DNA of 64,000 nucleotides from Citrobacter sp. JGM124 (GTDB taxonomy: Bacteria > Pseudomonadota > Gammaproteobacteria > Enterobacterales > Enterobacteriaceae): positions 62,001-126,000 of the forward strand of contig NZ_JAERJD010000008.1 of NCBI RefSeq assembly GCF_018257795.1. The letters run 5' to 3'. The translations under genes were made by a program, and so were the position numbers. The notes under the pieces are model-generated. The model did no database searches and was not told the DNA's origin. It worked only from the letters and a program-made list of their open reading frames with translations. Numbering within the stretch: the first letter of the stretch is position 1; the number at the start of each line of letters is the position of its first letter. Shown piece after piece: positions 38,160 through 48,671 of this stretch.

Positions 38160-38867
38160 CTACAGCACTGTGCATTGTTCACGACCGAACCACACCAAAT
38201 CTTCAACTTTTACCGCTATTCCGCCACGCTGAGCAAAAGGCTCTATCGCCCATGCTCCCCACATGGGGGTATGATTATTGGCATCGATGAAACCATGAGT
38301 GTAAGCCTCACCAGCGGTGAGGGAATGGCCGATATTTCCCAGCAGGTCCAGCAAAGTAAAGCCTTGTTGCACCAGTAAGTTATGGCAAAACTTAAACAGT
38401 TCACTGGCGGTAATGCCTGGCCGACAATAGGCAAGTGTCTGTTGATGAATCTGCTGTAAATCCGCGAGTGCTTGATCTGCCTCAGGGTAGTGGCCCAGCA
38501 CCTTGCTGCGTGTACAGTCCCCCCAGAAGCCCTCTGGAGTGATGGGGTGCACATCAATAATCAACACATCCTGGGCTGCCGCGATGAATTTGCCTGGCCC
38601 ATGAGTGGGGAAGCAGGTGTGTGCATTTTTCCCGAGCCCAACGGTGGTAATCGTCCACAGGCCTGCAGCCCCATTTTGAAGCAAATAATCGTGCACAACG
38701 GTTTCAATGGCGATTTCACTTATCCCTGTCATGGCCGCAGCCAGCCCGGCTTCGGCTGCGTTTTTTGCCAATGTTTGTACCTGGTACAAACCAGCAGGGG
38801 CATGTGGTGCAATATCAGGCCCCGGGCGATAGGACCACGCCGGGCGCAGTGCGATGGAGTGAGACAT
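38160..38867 (-). CDS. Short M24-family metalloprotein (pita-bread fold)
   Basis: A 235-residue protein consisting only of the M24 domain; the N-terminal creatinase/prolidase domain is missing, making it the size of a methionine aminopeptidase. The five metal ligands are all present: Asp105 (IIDVHP), Asp117 (GDCTRS), His181 (NIGHSL), Glu209 (AIEPF) and Glu222 (KVEDLV). It could cleave a Pro-type or C-N bond in the imported compound. M24 members include aminopeptidases, creatinase and ectoine-ring hydrolases, so the reaction cannot be named. It lies between the binding protein and the ATPase in the operon. Confidence 0.85.
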   Translation of the reverse strand: MSHSIALRPAWSYRPGPDIAPHAPAGLYQVQTLAKNAAEAGLAAAMTGISEIAIETVVHDYLLQNGAAGLWTITTVGLGKNAHTCFPTHGPGKFIAAAQDVLIIDVHPITPEGFWGDCTRSKVLGHYPEADQALADLQQIHQQTLAYCRPGITASELFKFCHNLLVQQGFTLLDLLGNIGHSLTAGEAYTHGFIDANNHTPMWGAWAIEPFAQRGGIAVKVEDLVWFGREQCTVL

Positions 38868-38881
38868 AGGCCTGACCTCTC

Positions 38882-39874
38882 TTAAGGCTGATACTGATTA
38901 GTAAAATATTGATCGGCAGGTAGTGTGTTTTTCACCATATTCTGTGCACTTACCGCATTCAGCAGGGCGTTCCAGTTGTCGATATCCAGTTTTAATGACT
39001 GATTATCAACCGGGGAGAGCAACGGGATAGTGTCTTGCCATTGCTGAGTGATATAAACCGGGTCATAGGCTTTGCTGTAAGCATCAGAGAAGGCTTGAAT
39101 TCCTTCATCTGGATGCTCAACGGCATAAGCGATACTTTTTTGTGTGGCGCGCAGGAACGCTTTAGCCAGTTGTGGGTTCTTTTCCAGCCAGGATTGATTA
39201 CCGGCGAACATCAGGATAGGAATGTCAGGCACACCATGTGCTACCGCAGATAAAAACTCGGGCTTCTGTTTGCCCATGGTGACCATTTCTGTACCTTCAG
39301 CAGTGGTGATGCCGGTAATGGCATCCACGCGTTTTTGCAGTAATAACGGAACGGTATCATCGGCGGCCGTCACCATATTCACATCATTCAGTGTCAGGCC
39401 TTCACTTTGTAGCATCATTGCCAATTGGGCCTTGGTCCAGGCATCATTGTAGATACCTATTGTTTTGCCCTTGAGTTCTGCCACGGTATAGGGCTTACCT
39501 TCGTTACTGAAAATCCCCCAGTTATTCCCCTTACTGTAACGGCCGATTGCAGTGACGGGGGCACCTTGTTCTTTGGCAAAAATAATGTCCATCGGTGTGG
39601 TAAAGGCGACATCTGCGCGGCCGGTTCCCAGGAATTTCATGGTATCGGCTACCGTGGGCGGTGCAACGATATCTAAATCAATCCCTTCTTGAGCATAAAA
39701 ACCCTTTTCTTTACCCAGTATCCAGGGGATCCAAAAACCATCCGCCACAGGCCACTCTTGTATGAATGTCACCTTGGTCAAAGGTGGGTTCTGGGCAGCC
39801 ATTGCAGGGACACTGCCTGCAATCATATTGGCTGCCATTAAGGCGATACCACTCAATAAAATGATTTTTTTCAT
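38882..39874 (-). CDS. NMT1/THI5-type periplasmic binding protein
   Basis: A 330-residue periplasmic protein with a signal peptide (start MKKIILLSGIALMAA, cleavage near PAMAA-QN). The fold is NMT1/THI5-like: VTFIQEWPVADGFWIPWILG, GIDLDIVAPP, GTGRADVAFTTPMDI and VAELKGKTIGI. Relatives bind thiamin pyrimidines, riboflavin, sulfonates or nitrate. It is the first gene of the minus-strand operon and faces the twin operators. Its Trp-rich N-terminal motif hints at an aromatic ligand (inference). Confidence 0.9.
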   Translation of the reverse strand: MKKIILLSGIALMAANMIAGSVPAMAAQNPPLTKVTFIQEWPVADGFWIPWILGKEKGFYAQEGIDLDIVAPPTVADTMKFLGTGRADVAFTTPMDIIFAKEQGAPVTAIGRYSKGNNWGIFSNEGKPYTVAELKGKTIGIYNDAWTKAQLAMMLQSEGLTLNDVNMVTAADDTVPLLLQKRVDAITGITTAEGTEMVTMGKQKPEFLSAVAHGVPDIPILMFAGNQSWLEKNPQLAKAFLRATQKSIAYAVEHPDEGIQAFSDAYSKAYDPVYITQQWQDTIPLLSPVDNQSLKLDIDNWNALLNAVSAQNMVKNTLPADQYFTNQYQP

Positions 39875-39923
39875 GTTATTTCCCCTGGTGTTGGTTGTTG
39901 AATAATCATGCAGATGATTTTAT

Positions 39924-39939
39924 ATTGAATCGGTTCAAT
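39924..39939. promoter_or_regulatory. LacI-type operator, proximal to binding-protein gene
   Basis: ATTGAATCGGTTCAAT is a 16-bp palindrome with a single T-G mismatch and the central CG typical of LacI/GalR operators. It lies 50 bases upstream of the binding-protein start, where it could block the minus-strand promoter. Confidence 0.75.
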
Positions 39940-40011
39940 GTTTGATGTCAATTATATTTTATAAAAAATTATATATTGATTTATAAAACAAAATTATCAA
40001 ATAATCATAAA

Positions 40012-40023
40012 TGAACCGGTTCA
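40012..40023. promoter_or_regulatory. LacI-type operator, proximal to GATase gene
   Basis: TGAACCGGTTCA is a perfect 12-bp palindrome, and AATT flanks it on the right. It shares the core TGAA-Y-CGGTTCA with the site at 39924-39939; the centres are about 86 bp apart, near eight helical turns, suiting DNA looping. It lies 75 bases before the plus-strand start. Confidence 0.75.
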
Positions 40024-40098
40024 ATTATAACGAATGCTTATGCGAAAAAATGGTGCATTACTGCACTAAAATGATCCATTGAAGGAGGGGGCGTTATC

Positions 40099-40869
40099 AT
40101 GACGAAAAAGAAAGTGTTATTAGTGGGAGAAACTTGGGTAAGTTCTGCGACTCATTACAAAGGGTTTGATCAGTTTGGGAGCGTAACCTTTCATTCTGGC
40201 GCTAAGGCGATGATTGCAGCATTGGAGGGGAGTGATTTTGTATTGACGCATTTGCCAGCACATCAGGCAGCGGAAGATCTTCCCTTTACCAAAGAGGACC
40301 TTAACGAGTATGACGTCATATTATTGTCCGATATTGGCGCTAATACACTATTGCTGCACCCGGATGTCTGGTTACACAGCAAAACAGTGCCTAACCGCCT
40401 GAACGTTCTACGTGACTGGACTGCTGAAGGCGGAGCTTTGGCAATGTTCGGTGGCTATTTTAGTTTCCAGGGTATTGATGGTAAGGCTCGCTGGCACCGC
40501 ACCGCGGTGGAGCAAGCCTTACCCGTACATTGCCTGCCTTTTGATGATCGCATCGAAGTTCCCGAAGGTTTTCATCCACAGATTGTTGCCGGGCAGTCAA
40601 GTCATCCCATTCTGGATGGAATCACCGGCCCATGGCCCTATTTGCTGGGCGCAAATGAAGTGATCGTGAAAGAAGGGGCCACAGTACTCGCCAGGTTACC
40701 AGCCGAGCAGGGCGGGTACCCGCTTCTGGTGACAGGACGGTATCAAAAAGGGCGAACCCTGGTCTGGACATCGGACATTAGCCCACACTGGTTGCCCCAA
40801 AGTTTCATTGACTGGCCGGGATACAAGCAGTTGCTGATCAATATGCTGAATTGGTTAACGGCCCGATAG
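40099..40869 (+). CDS. Glutamine-amidotransferase-like protein (DUF1355/ThuA-like)
   Basis: A 256-residue protein of the putative glutamine amidotransferase class (GATase1-like). It opens KKVLLVGETWVSSATHYKGFD and contains DVILLSDIGANTLLLHP, GGALAMFGGYFSF and RTLVWTSDISPHW. The glutaminase nucleophile Cys is not obvious at the usual elbow (FGGYFSF holds none), so amidotransferase activity is doubtful. A strong GGAGGGGGC site precedes the ATG. It heads the short plus-strand operon with the nitrilase. Confidence 0.78.
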   Translation: MTKKKVLLVGETWVSSATHYKGFDQFGSVTFHSGAKAMIAALEGSDFVLTHLPAHQAAEDLPFTKEDLNEYDVILLSDIGANTLLLHPDVWLHSKTVPNRLNVLRDWTAEGGALAMFGGYFSFQGIDGKARWHRTAVEQALPVHCLPFDDRIEVPEGFHPQIVAGQSSHPILDGITGPWPYLLGANEVIVKEGATVLARLPAEQGGYPLLVTGRYQKGRTLVWTSDISPHWLPQSFIDWPGYKQLLINMLNWLTAR

Positions 40870-40904
40870 CGATTTATTTTGACAACTCATGAGGAGGTCA
40901 TTTC

Positions 40905-41783
40905 ATGATATTAGCTCATCCCGAAGCACCTGTGGTGGTTGCCTGCATTCAAATGGAGCCTGTTTTTAGTGCAGTAAAACAGAATGTTGCTACCAGTATT
41001 CAATTAATTGAACAGGCCGCGGCACAGGGGGCAACACTCATGGTCTTGCCCGAGCTTTGCAATAGTGGTTATGTCTTTGCCGATCGCGCTGAAGCCTGGG
41101 AGTTGGCTGAGGAAATCCCTGAAGGGACAAGCACCCAAGCCTGGCTTGCTTGTGCACAGCGCCTGGGGATTTATCTGGTGGCAGGGATCACCGAGCGAGA
41201 AGGGCACGATTTGTACAATAGCGCGGTGATTTTGGGGCCAGAAGGCTTCATAGGCCGCTATCGTAAAGTGCACCTATGGGGGGATGAAGGATTATTTTTC
41301 ACCCCAGGTAACTTGGGATTCCCTGTTTTTAAAACGGCTATTGGAACGCTGGGATGCCATATCTGCTATGACTCCTGGTTCCCGGAAAGCTTCCGCCTGG
41401 CCGCTTTACAGGGGGCTGAAATTATTTGTATTCCTACCAATTGGGTGCCTATCCCGGGGCAAGACCCAAAACGGGAAGCGATGGCTAATATTCTGCTAAT
41501 GGCGGCGGCACACAGCAATTCCGTATTTGTGGCAGCGGCAAACCGGGTGGGAACTGAGCGTGGACAGCCTTTTATTGGTCAAAGCGTGGTGGTGAGTTAT
41601 ACCGGCTGGCCGGTATCGGGCCCCGCCAGTGCCGACGATCCACAAACCCTACTGGCAGAGTTAAATCTGGCCGATGCACGTCGTCATCGCTGTTGGAATG
41701 ATTTTAACCAGGTACTTAAAGATCGCCGCAGTGATGTGTATGACCACATGCTGGGCAGCGGTATTCAGGCTGGGCACTACTGA
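40905..41783 (+). CDS. Nitrilase-superfamily carbon-nitrogen hydrolase
   Basis: A 292-residue C-N hydrolase with the catalytic triad Glu50 (VLPELCNSGY), Lys121 (YRKVHLW) and Cys154 (CHICYDSWFPE). The wording fits the amidase and N-carbamoyl-amine hydrolase branches better than true nitrilases. It starts 36 bases after the GATase-like gene with GAGGAGG, so both are co-transcribed. In the island it would release ammonia or a carboxylate from an amide (inference). Confidence 0.9.
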   Translation: MILAHPEAPVVVACIQMEPVFSAVKQNVATSIQLIEQAAAQGATLMVLPELCNSGYVFADRAEAWELAEEIPEGTSTQAWLACAQRLGIYLVAGITEREGHDLYNSAVILGPEGFIGRYRKVHLWGDEGLFFTPGNLGFPVFKTAIGTLGCHICYDSWFPESFRLAALQGAEIICIPTNWVPIPGQDPKREAMANILLMAAAHSNSVFVAAANRVGTERGQPFIGQSVVVSYTGWPVSGPASADDPQTLLAELNLADARRHRCWNDFNQVLKDRRSDVYDHMLGSGIQAGHY

Positions 41784-41795
41784 CTGGTCATGACG

Positions 41796-41825
41796 ACGGC
41801 AACAGCGTGCATAGACTGTTGCCGT
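41796..41825. terminator. Perfect 10-bp hairpin between nitrilase and msrA
   Basis: ACGGCAACAG / CTGTTGCCGT with a 10-base loop lies between two convergent genes. There is no T-run on either side; it may still end both transcripts together with Rho. Confidence 0.55.
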
Positions 41826-41842
41826 AACGCTAATACCAAGTG

Positions 41843-42481
41843 CTAGCGCGCGGGGGGCAGGCAAACACCAATACCACCCAGGCCACAATAGCCGTCAGGA
41901 TTTTTGTATAAATACTGCTGATGATCGTCTTCTGCATAGTAAAACGTACTGGCAGGCGTAATTTCAGTGGTGACCTGCCGGGTATCACCAGATGCGTTCA
42001 TCGCCGCCTGGAAACGTTCAAGGCTGGTACGTGCCTGAGTATCCTGCTCCGGGGTGAGTGGATAGATGGCGGAACGATATTGTGTCCCGATATCTCCGCC
42101 CTGACGCATACCCTGTGCTGGGTCATGATTTTCCCAGAATATTTGCAGCAGTTTATCAAAGCTCACTACGTTGGGATCATAAACTACCCTGACGACTTCC
42201 GCATGACCCGTCTGCCCAGTGCAGACTTCCCGATAGCCTGGATTAGGCGTATAACCGCCAGAATAGCCCGCTGCGGTGCTGTAAACTCCAGGCGTCTCCC
42301 AGAATAAGCGCTCTACTCCCCAGAAACATCCCATCCCAAAAAGAGCAATTTCCATGTTATCTGGTACATTTGTCATAGAATGGCCGTTTACAGCATGAAT
42401 TGGGGCAACGGGCATGGGAATATTCCGACCAGGAAGGGCATCCCCCTGTGGAATGGATTGCGTTTTTTCAAACAAAGGCAT
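41843..42481 (-). CDS. msrA: Peptide methionine (S)-S-oxide reductase
   Basis: A 212-residue MsrA, the E. coli length. The catalytic Cys52 lies in [11 protein letters not shown], and the resolving cysteines are in the C-terminal [16 protein letters not shown]. It repairs oxidised methionine in proteins. It is divergent from tamA, as in E. coli. Confidence 0.97.
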   Translation of the reverse strand: MPLFEKTQSIPQGDALPGRNIPMPVAPIHAVNGHSMTNVPDNMEIALFGMGCFWGVERLFWETPGVYSTAAGYSGGYTPNPGYREVCTGQTGHAEVVRVVYDPNVVSFDKLLQIFWENHDPAQGMRQGGDIGTQYRSAIYPLTPEQDTQARTSLERFQAAMNASGDTRQVTTEITPASTFYYAEDDHQQYLYKNPDGYCGLGGIGVCLPPAR

Positions 42482-42684
42482 CGATCTGTGTCTCCACTGT
42501 TATGGAATGCGTCATGTAGGGTTGCCATAATGAGAATAATGGCTGACGATACACCCGGATACTAAGACTATATAAGAAATGTTGAGGCGAGTACGCTATT
42601 TTTAACGTCTATGCTATGGGGTGATTAGTCTACCCAATAGCATGAATGTTTCCGTCCAGGGGAAAAAGATATTCAGGAGAAAAT

Positions 42685-44421
42685 GTGCCAGCAATCCGCA
42701 TATTATGTATTACCAGTCTCTGCATGATGAGTGCCTGGGCAACTGCAGCAAATATTCGATTACAGGTTGAAGGGCTGAGTGGCGAACTACAAAAAAACGT
42801 AAGGGCTCAACTTTCTACGATTCAAAGTGATGAAGTGACCCCGGATTTACGGTTTCAGGCTCGCGTAGATGATGCAATTCGTGAAGGTCTGAAAGCGCTG
42901 GGATATTTTGAGCCCACCATTAACTTCACCCTGCAGCCACCACCAGTAGGTAAAGGCCGCCAGGTTTTGCTGGCTGATGTTTCCCCTGGGGAACCGATAC
43001 GCATTGGCGGCACCGATGTGGTATTACGCGGCGGCGCACGCACTGACGAACAGTACCTTGAATTACTCAAACAACAGCCAAAAATTGGTACTGTGCTTAA
43101 TCAGGGCGAGTATGACAGCTTTAAAAGTCAGCTCAGTAGCCTGGCCATGAGAGATGGCTATTTCGACAGTGAGTTTCTAAAAAGTCAGCTTGGCGTCTCA
43201 CTGGCAAAGCATCAGGCATTCTGGGATATCGACTTTGATAGTGGGCCACGCTACCGTTTTGGTAAAGTGACCTTTGAAGGTTCACAAATTCGTGATGATT
43301 ACCTGCAAAGCCTGGTCCCTTTCAAAGAGGGGGACCCTTACCAGGCGAGTTCATTAGCAGAACTGAATCGGCGTTTATCTGCAACGGGCTGGTTCAACTC
43401 GGTTGTGGTTGCCCCGGAATTTAATAAATCCCGGGAAACGAAAGTGCTGCCGATGGAGGGGGTTGTCACACCACGAACGCAGAACTCAGTCGAGCTCGGC
43501 GGGGGGTATGCTACTGACGTCGGGCCACGCCTTAAAGCCTCATGGAAAAAGCCATGGGTGAATGAATACGGTCAAAGCCTGAGCGTCAGCACGACGGTAT
43601 CTGCCCCGGAACAAACGCTGGATTTTAGCTATAAAATTCCACTTCTGAAAAATCCAATCGAGCAGTATTACCTGGCGCAGGGCGGCTTTAAACGAACAGA
43701 TTTGAATGATACCCGCTCCGATTCCACCACCGCAGTGCTTTCCCGTTACTGGGATTTATCCAGTGGCTGGCAGCGTAACATTAACCTGCGCTGGAGCCTT
43801 GACCACTTTACTCAGGCTGATATTACCAATACCACCATGTTGCTTTATCCGGGGGTTAATCTCAGTCGTACCCGTTCTCGTGGGGGCCTGATGCCTGTGT
43901 GGGGGGACTCACAACGTTATTCTATCGATGTCTCAAATACCACCTGGGGCTCTGATGTTGACTTCGGTATTTTCCAGGCACAGAACGTCTGGATACGTAC
44001 CCTGAAAGAGAAAAATCGCTTTGTGGTACGTGGCAATATCGGCTGGATAGAGACCGGTGACTTTAACCGTGTCCCACCAGATCTGCGTTTTTTTGCCGGT
44101 GGCGATCGCAGTATTCGTGGGTATAAGTACAAATCAATTTCACCCCGTGACAGTAATGGGAAGCTGACTGGTGCATCAAGAATGGTCACGGGATCACTGG
44201 AATATCAATATAACGTCACCGGGAAATGGTGGGGGGCGGTGTTTGTTGACAGTGGTGAAGCAGTGAACGATTTCACGAAAGATGATTTCAAGACAGGGGC
44301 TGGCGTTGGCGTCCGCTGGCAATCGCCGGTCGGTCCAATTAAGTTAGATTTTGCGGTGCCAGTTGCAGATAAAAATGAGCATGGTTTACAGTTTTACATT
44401 GGTTTGGGGCCTGAGCTATGA
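42685..44421 (+). CDS. tamA: TamA, outer-membrane translocation and assembly subunit
   Basis: A 578-residue Omp85-family protein. The signal peptide ends near WATAA, then come three POTRA domains (about 25-265), then a 16-strand barrel with the family motif [17 protein letters not shown] and C-terminal [11 protein letters not shown]. The GTG at 42685, with AGGAGA four bases before it, gives a standard signal peptide; an in-frame ATG at 42646 would add 13 non-conserved residues. TamA works with the inner-membrane TamB, whose start overlaps its stop. Confidence 0.95.
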   Translation: MPAIRILCITSLCMMSAWATAANIRLQVEGLSGELQKNVRAQLSTIQSDEVTPDLRFQARVDDAIREGLKALGYFEPTINFTLQPPPVGKGRQVLLADVSPGEPIRIGGTDVVLRGGARTDEQYLELLKQQPKIGTVLNQGEYDSFKSQLSSLAMRDGYFDSEFLKSQLGVSLAKHQAFWDIDFDSGPRYRFGKVTFEGSQIRDDYLQSLVPFKEGDPYQASSLAELNRRLSATGWFNSVVVAPEFNKSRETKVLPMEGVVTPRTQNSVELGGGYATDVGPRLKASWKKPWVNEYGQSLSVSTTVSAPEQTLDFSYKIPLLKNPIEQYYLAQGGFKRTDLNDTRSDSTTAVLSRYWDLSSGWQRNINLRWSLDHFTQADITNTTMLLYPGVNLSRTRSRGGLMPVWGDSQRYSIDVSNTTWGSDVDFGIFQAQNVWIRTLKEKNRFVVRGNIGWIETGDFNRVPPDLRFFAGGDRSIRGYKYKSISPRDSNGKLTGASRMVTGSLEYQYNVTGKWWGAVFVDSGEAVNDFTKDDFKTGAGVGVRWQSPVGPIKLDFAVPVADKNEHGLQFYIGLGPEL

Positions 44422-47400
44422 GTCGCTGGAAAAAGATAAGCCTCGCGGTATTGACAGTCTGTTTAGTCTTTGTGGCGATATCAGGGTTCCTGGTCGCGAC
44501 GACTCCGGGTTTGCACATATTATTTAATGCCGCCAATCGTTGGGTCCCGGGATTAAACATCACCAGTGTTGAAGGTGGATGGCGTGACCTGACCTTAACA
44601 GATGTCAGTTACCAACAACCGGGAGTGGATGTTAAAGCAGGTACTCTGCATCTTGCTCTCGATCCAGGCTGCCTGTTACACAGTAGCCTGTGTGTGAATA
44701 ATTTTTCACTGGCTAATGTTGACGTCATTATTGATACCAGCAAAATGCCACCTTCAGCACCCGTGCAAAAAGAAGATACTGGGCCACTGAATCTTTCAAC
44801 ACCCTATCCACTGACTCTCAGCCATGTCGGGCTGCAAAATATTCATGTCAGTATTGATGGTACTTCTGTCGCAGTGACTGATTTTTCATCCGGGTTACAA
44901 TGGCAGAATATTGACCTGACCCTGCTACCTACTCAGTTGCAAGGGCTGCAGATCGTACTGCCCAAAACCGTTACTAAAGAACCCGACCCCGTAGAAGAAA
45001 AACAGCCTGCAGGGGAAGCCCCCCCTTTAGGTGAAACGCTTAACAAGCTGTTTGCTGAACCCATTTTGCCCGCAGTGGCGAATGTCCATTTGCCCGTTAA
45101 CTTGGATATCCAGAAATTTGTTGCCAGTGAGCTGCACTTAAAGGGGGACACGGACCTGACGGTTCACTCATTGTTGCTCAAAGCCAGCAGTATTAATGGT
45201 GATATCAAGCTCGATACCCTGGCGGTCGATTCCTCACAAGGGAAAATTGACGCCAGGGGTAGTGCCAGACTTGAAGACAACTGGCCGGTCAGCCTGCAAT
45301 TAGCAAGTACGTTAAATATGGCACCTGTCAGTGGGGAACAAGTTAAGCTACAGGTGAGTGGGGCTCTGCGCGAAACACTGGATATTGATCTGGCACTATC
45401 CGGGCCGGTTGATGCGCGGCTGAAAGCACAAACTCAGTTGGCAGAGGTGGGATTACCTCTCAATCTTGCCATTGACAGTCAGCAGTTATACTGGCCATTG
45501 AGTGGAGACAAAGCCTATCAGGCGAATGATTTCAAATTCCGTTTTAACGGTAAAATAAGCAACTACAAGCTGTCATTAAAAAGTGACCTGAAAGGTGAGT
45601 CGTTACCCCCTGCGACTCTGTTTCTTGATGGCCAGGGCAACCTGGAACAATTTAATATTGATAAGTTACGTCTTGCCGCTTTACAGGGAAATACCGAACT
45701 GACGGGTATCCTTGACTGGGCTAAGGCTATTAGCTGGCGTGCAGATCTGAAGCTTACAGGTATCAATACAGGGAAACAATTCCCTGAATGGCCAGCAAAA
45801 CTTGACGGTAATGTGAAAACTAGCGGCAGCCTTTATGGAGGAAGCTGGCAGGTTGATATTCCCGAGCTGAAAATTGTGGGCAACGTTAAAGAAAATAAAG
45901 TTAACGTTCAGGGACAGGTTCGTGGCAATAACTATATGCAGTGGAATATTCCAGGGCTGCACTTACAGTTGGGCCGTAACCTGATTGATGTCAAAGGGGA
46001 GTTTGGCCAGGAAACGTTAAACCTGGATACGGTTATCAATGCCCCCGGTCTGGATAATGTGTTGCCCGGGCTGGGTGGGATGATTAAAGGCATGATCAAC
46101 ATTCGCGGCAAGGTGGATGCACCACAATTGTTGGCGGATATCAATGGCAGTAACCTTCGTTTCCAGACATTCTCCGTTGCCCGCATTGGGCTGAAAGGGG
46201 ATATCACATCCCATGATGTGATAGGTGGCAAGCTGGACTTGCGAATGGAACGGATTGCGTTGCCAGATATTAAATTCTCGCAGGTTACTCTGGGTATCAA
46301 CGGTGATGAGAAGAGTCATCAGCTACAGCTACGTGTGCAAGGTGATCCTTTTTCCGGCCGGCTGACGCTGGCAGGTGATTTTGACAGGCAGCAAGAACGC
46401 TGGACGGGCAAGCTCAGTGACACGCATTTTGAGACGCCTGTTGGTCCCTGGAACCTGAATCGGGCCATGGCGCTTGATTTCAGTAATCAGACACAACAAG
46501 TGGATATTGGCCCCCATTGCTGGGTTAATCCTGATGCCGAGCTTTGTATACCGGAAACGATTGAGGTGGGTAAAAAAGGTCATGCCGCCATCAATCTTAA
46601 CCGTTTTGACTTGTCCATGCTCAAACCCTTTATGCCACCAGAAACACAGGCCAGCGGTCGGTTTACTGGCAAGGTCAATGCAAGCTGGGATAGTGAAAGC
46701 GGTCACCTGCCTGAGGGGGCGGTGACGCTTACTGGACAGGGGGTTAAAGTTGTACAAAATGTTAATGGACAGTCACTTCCTGTGGCTTTTGATACCTTAA
46801 ACATTAATGCGGATCTGAAAAATAACCTGGCACAGGCTGGCTGGTTAATCCGGCTGGCAAAGAATGGACAGTTTGATGGGCAAGTAAAAATCAGTGATCC
46901 TCAGGGCAAACGTAACCTGGGGGGGAATGTCAATATTCGGGGCATCTCACTGGATATTATCAATGCCATTTTTACCCGAGGTGAAAAAGCACAAGGCATA
47001 CTCAATGCAGATTTGCGTCTGGGAGGGAACCTTCAGCAACCTCAGCTATTTGGGCAGTTGCAGTTAAACAGCCTGAATATTGCGGGTAACTTTATGCCTT
47101 TTGAAATGCAACCGAGCCAGGTTGCTGTTCAGTTTAATGGCATGAGTTCGCTGCTGCAGGGCACATTGCGTACCCGACAAGGGCAGATTGTCCTGAATGG
47201 TGAGGCTGACTGGGCTCGTATTGATAACTGGTATGCGCGCATTGCTGCGAAAGGGGATAAAGTTCGTATCACTGTTCCACCCATGGCACGACTGGATGTT
47301 TCGCCGGATGTGGAGTTCATTGCAACCCCGAGTGCATTTACCCTGAATGGCAGTGTTGATATTCCCTGGGCGCGTATTACCGTTCATTCTCTACCAGAAA

Positions 47401-48185
47401 GCGCGGTAGGTGTTTCCAGTGATCTGGTGATGTTAAATGAAAATCAGCAACCCATAGCACCCAAGTCGACATCGATTCCTGTCAATAGTAATCTGATGAT
47501 TAATATTGGTAATAATGTCAAGTTAGATGCTTTTGGATTAAAGGCGAGCTTAACCGGGAAGCTTGCTGTTACACAGGACAAACAAGGTCTCGGCCTGAAT
47601 GGGCAGATACAGATCCCTCAGGGGCGTTTCAGTGCCTATGGGCAGGATCTTATGGTGCGTAAAGGTGAGTTATTATTCTCCGGCCCGCCAGAACAGCCCT
47701 ATGTTAATATAGAAGCGATTCGTAACCCGGATGCAACCGAGAATAATGTTATTGCCGGTGTACGGGTTATGGGACTTGCCCCTGAACCGAAAGTGGAAAT
47801 CTTCTCAGACCCGGTAATGTCACAACAAGAGGTCCTCTCATATCTGTTACGTGGACAGGGCTTAAATAGCTCTGGCGGTGATGGAGATGTGATGACCTCG
47901 ATGTTAGTGGGGCTGGGGGTTGCACAAAGTGGTCAAATTGTGGGTAAAATCGGTGAGACATTCGGTGTCAGTAATCTGACGCTGGATACCGCAGGGGTAG
48001 GTGACTCTTCTCAGGTGGTGGTCAGTGGCTATGTACTGCCGGGTCTACAGGTGAAGTATGGCGTAGGTATTTTTGATTCTTTAGCGACGTTAACCTTGCG
48101 CTATCGCTTAATGCCTAAGTTATATCTGGAAGCGGTGTCTGGTATTGATCAGGCGCTAGATCTGCTCTATCAGTTTGAGTTTTAG
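44418..48185 (+). CDS. tamB: TamB, periplasm-spanning translocation subunit
   Basis: A 1255-residue AsmA-like protein (E. coli TamB has 1259). One N-terminal transmembrane anchor (about residues 7-27) is followed by a long beta-rich groove and the conserved C-terminal DUF490 domain (about 950-1255), with [19 protein letters not shown] and [12 protein letters not shown]. It bridges the periplasm and is involved in outer-membrane protein and lipid transport. It is coupled to tamA by an ATGA overlap. Confidence 0.97.
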   Translation: MSRWKKISLAVLTVCLVFVAISGFLVATTPGLHILFNAANRWVPGLNITSVEGGWRDLTLTDVSYQQPGVDVKAGTLHLALDPGCLLHSSLCVNNFSLANVDVIIDTSKMPPSAPVQKEDTGPLNLSTPYPLTLSHVGLQNIHVSIDGTSVAVTDFSSGLQWQNIDLTLLPTQLQGLQIVLPKTVTKEPDPVEEKQPAGEAPPLGETLNKLFAEPILPAVANVHLPVNLDIQKFVASELHLKGDTDLTVHSLLLKASSINGDIKLDTLAVDSSQGKIDARGSARLEDNWPVSLQLASTLNMAPVSGEQVKLQVSGALRETLDIDLALSGPVDARLKAQTQLAEVGLPLNLAIDSQQLYWPLSGDKAYQANDFKFRFNGKISNYKLSLKSDLKGESLPPATLFLDGQGNLEQFNIDKLRLAALQGNTELTGILDWAKAISWRADLKLTGINTGKQFPEWPAKLDGNVKTSGSLYGGSWQVDIPELKIVGNVKENKVNVQGQVRGNNYMQWNIPGLHLQLGRNLIDVKGEFGQETLNLDTVINAPGLDNVLPGLGGMIKGMINIRGKVDAPQLLADINGSNLRFQTFSVARIGLKGDITSHDVIGGKLDLRMERIALPDIKFSQVTLGINGDEKSHQLQLRVQGDPFSGRLTLAGDFDRQQERWTGKLSDTHFETPVGPWNLNRAMALDFSNQTQQVDIGPHCWVNPDAELCIPETIEVGKKGHAAINLNRFDLSMLKPFMPPETQASGRFTGKVNASWDSESGHLPEGAVTLTGQGVKVVQNVNGQSLPVAFDTLNINADLKNNLAQAGWLIRLAKNGQFDGQVKISDPQGKRNLGGNVNIRGISLDIINAIFTRGEKAQGILNADLRLGGNLQQPQLFGQLQLNSLNIAGNFMPFEMQPSQVAVQFNGMSSLLQGTLRTRQGQIVLNGEADWARIDNWYARIAAKGDKVRITVPPMARLDVSPDVEFIATPSAFTLNGSVDIPWARITVHSLPESAVGVSSDLVMLNENQQPIAPKSTSIPVNSNLMINIGNNVKLDAFGLKASLTGKLAVTQDKQGLGLNGQIQIPQGRFSAYGQDLMVRKGELLFSGPPEQPYVNIEAIRNPDATENNVIAGVRVMGLAPEPKVEIFSDPVMSQQEVLSYLLRGQGLNSSGGDGDVMTSMLVGLGVAQSGQIVGKIGETFGVSNLTLDTAGVGDSSQVVVSGYVLPGLQVKYGVGIFDSLATLTLRYRLMPKLYLEAVSGIDQALDLLYQFEF

Positions 48186-48187
48186 CA

Positions 48188-48532
48188 ATGCGAATATTTG
48201 TCTACGGTAGTTTACGACGCAAGCAAGGCAACAGCCATTGGATGACTAATGCTCAATGGATGGGCGCACATACGGAAGATAACCTGGTATTATACAGCCT
48301 TGGGCATTACCCTGGTGCTGTACCCGGTGATGGCAGCGTTATAGGGGAAGTCTACCGAATTGACGCATCAACATTGGCGGAGCTGGATGCGCTTCGCACT
48401 CAGGGCGGAGAATACAAGCGCCAGTTGATTCAAACGCCTTACGGAAGTGCATGGATGTACGTCTATCAGCGCCCGATTGAAGGGCTTACCAAAATAGAGA
48501 GTGGTAACTGGCTTGATAGGGACAAGGAGTGA
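48188..48532 (+). CDS. ytfP: YtfP, gamma-glutamylcyclotransferase-fold protein
   Basis: A 114-residue GGCT-like protein with the family opening MRIFVYGSLRRKQGN and the core LGHYPGAVPGDGSVIGEVY. The catalytic-type Glu lies in the GGEYKR segment. It follows tamB after two bases, so the three genes form one operon, as in E. coli. The enzymatic activity of YtfP is not established. Confidence 0.94.
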   Translation: MRIFVYGSLRRKQGNSHWMTNAQWMGAHTEDNLVLYSLGHYPGAVPGDGSVIGEVYRIDASTLAELDALRTQGGEYKRQLIQTPYGSAWMYVYQRPIEGLTKIESGNWLDRDKE

Positions 48533-48587
48533 TGTGGTTACGCTGGGCGTGAGTGCAGCATAGTCGCGTGCAGTTAAAAATAAAACG

Positions 48588-48620
48588 ACAAGGGAGGAAA
48601 ACCGTGTTTTCCTCCCTTGT
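48588..48620 (-). terminator. Terminator of ppa (minus strand)
   Basis: A perfect 14-bp stem ACAAGGGAGGAAAA / TTTTCCTCCCTTGT with a 5-base loop. On the minus strand it is followed by CGTTTTATTTTT, a good T-tract for ppa. Confidence 0.85.
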
Positions 48621-48630
48621 TAGCCACCTT

Positions 48631-48659
48631 AAACACCGCCAATGGCGGTGTTTGTTTTT
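48631..48659 (+). terminator. Terminator of tamA-tamB-ytfP
   Basis: A perfect 10-bp stem AAACACCGCC / GGCGGTGTTT with loop AAT is followed by GTTTTTA on the plus strand. Confidence 0.85.
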
Positions 48660-48671
48660 ATACGGTATGCA

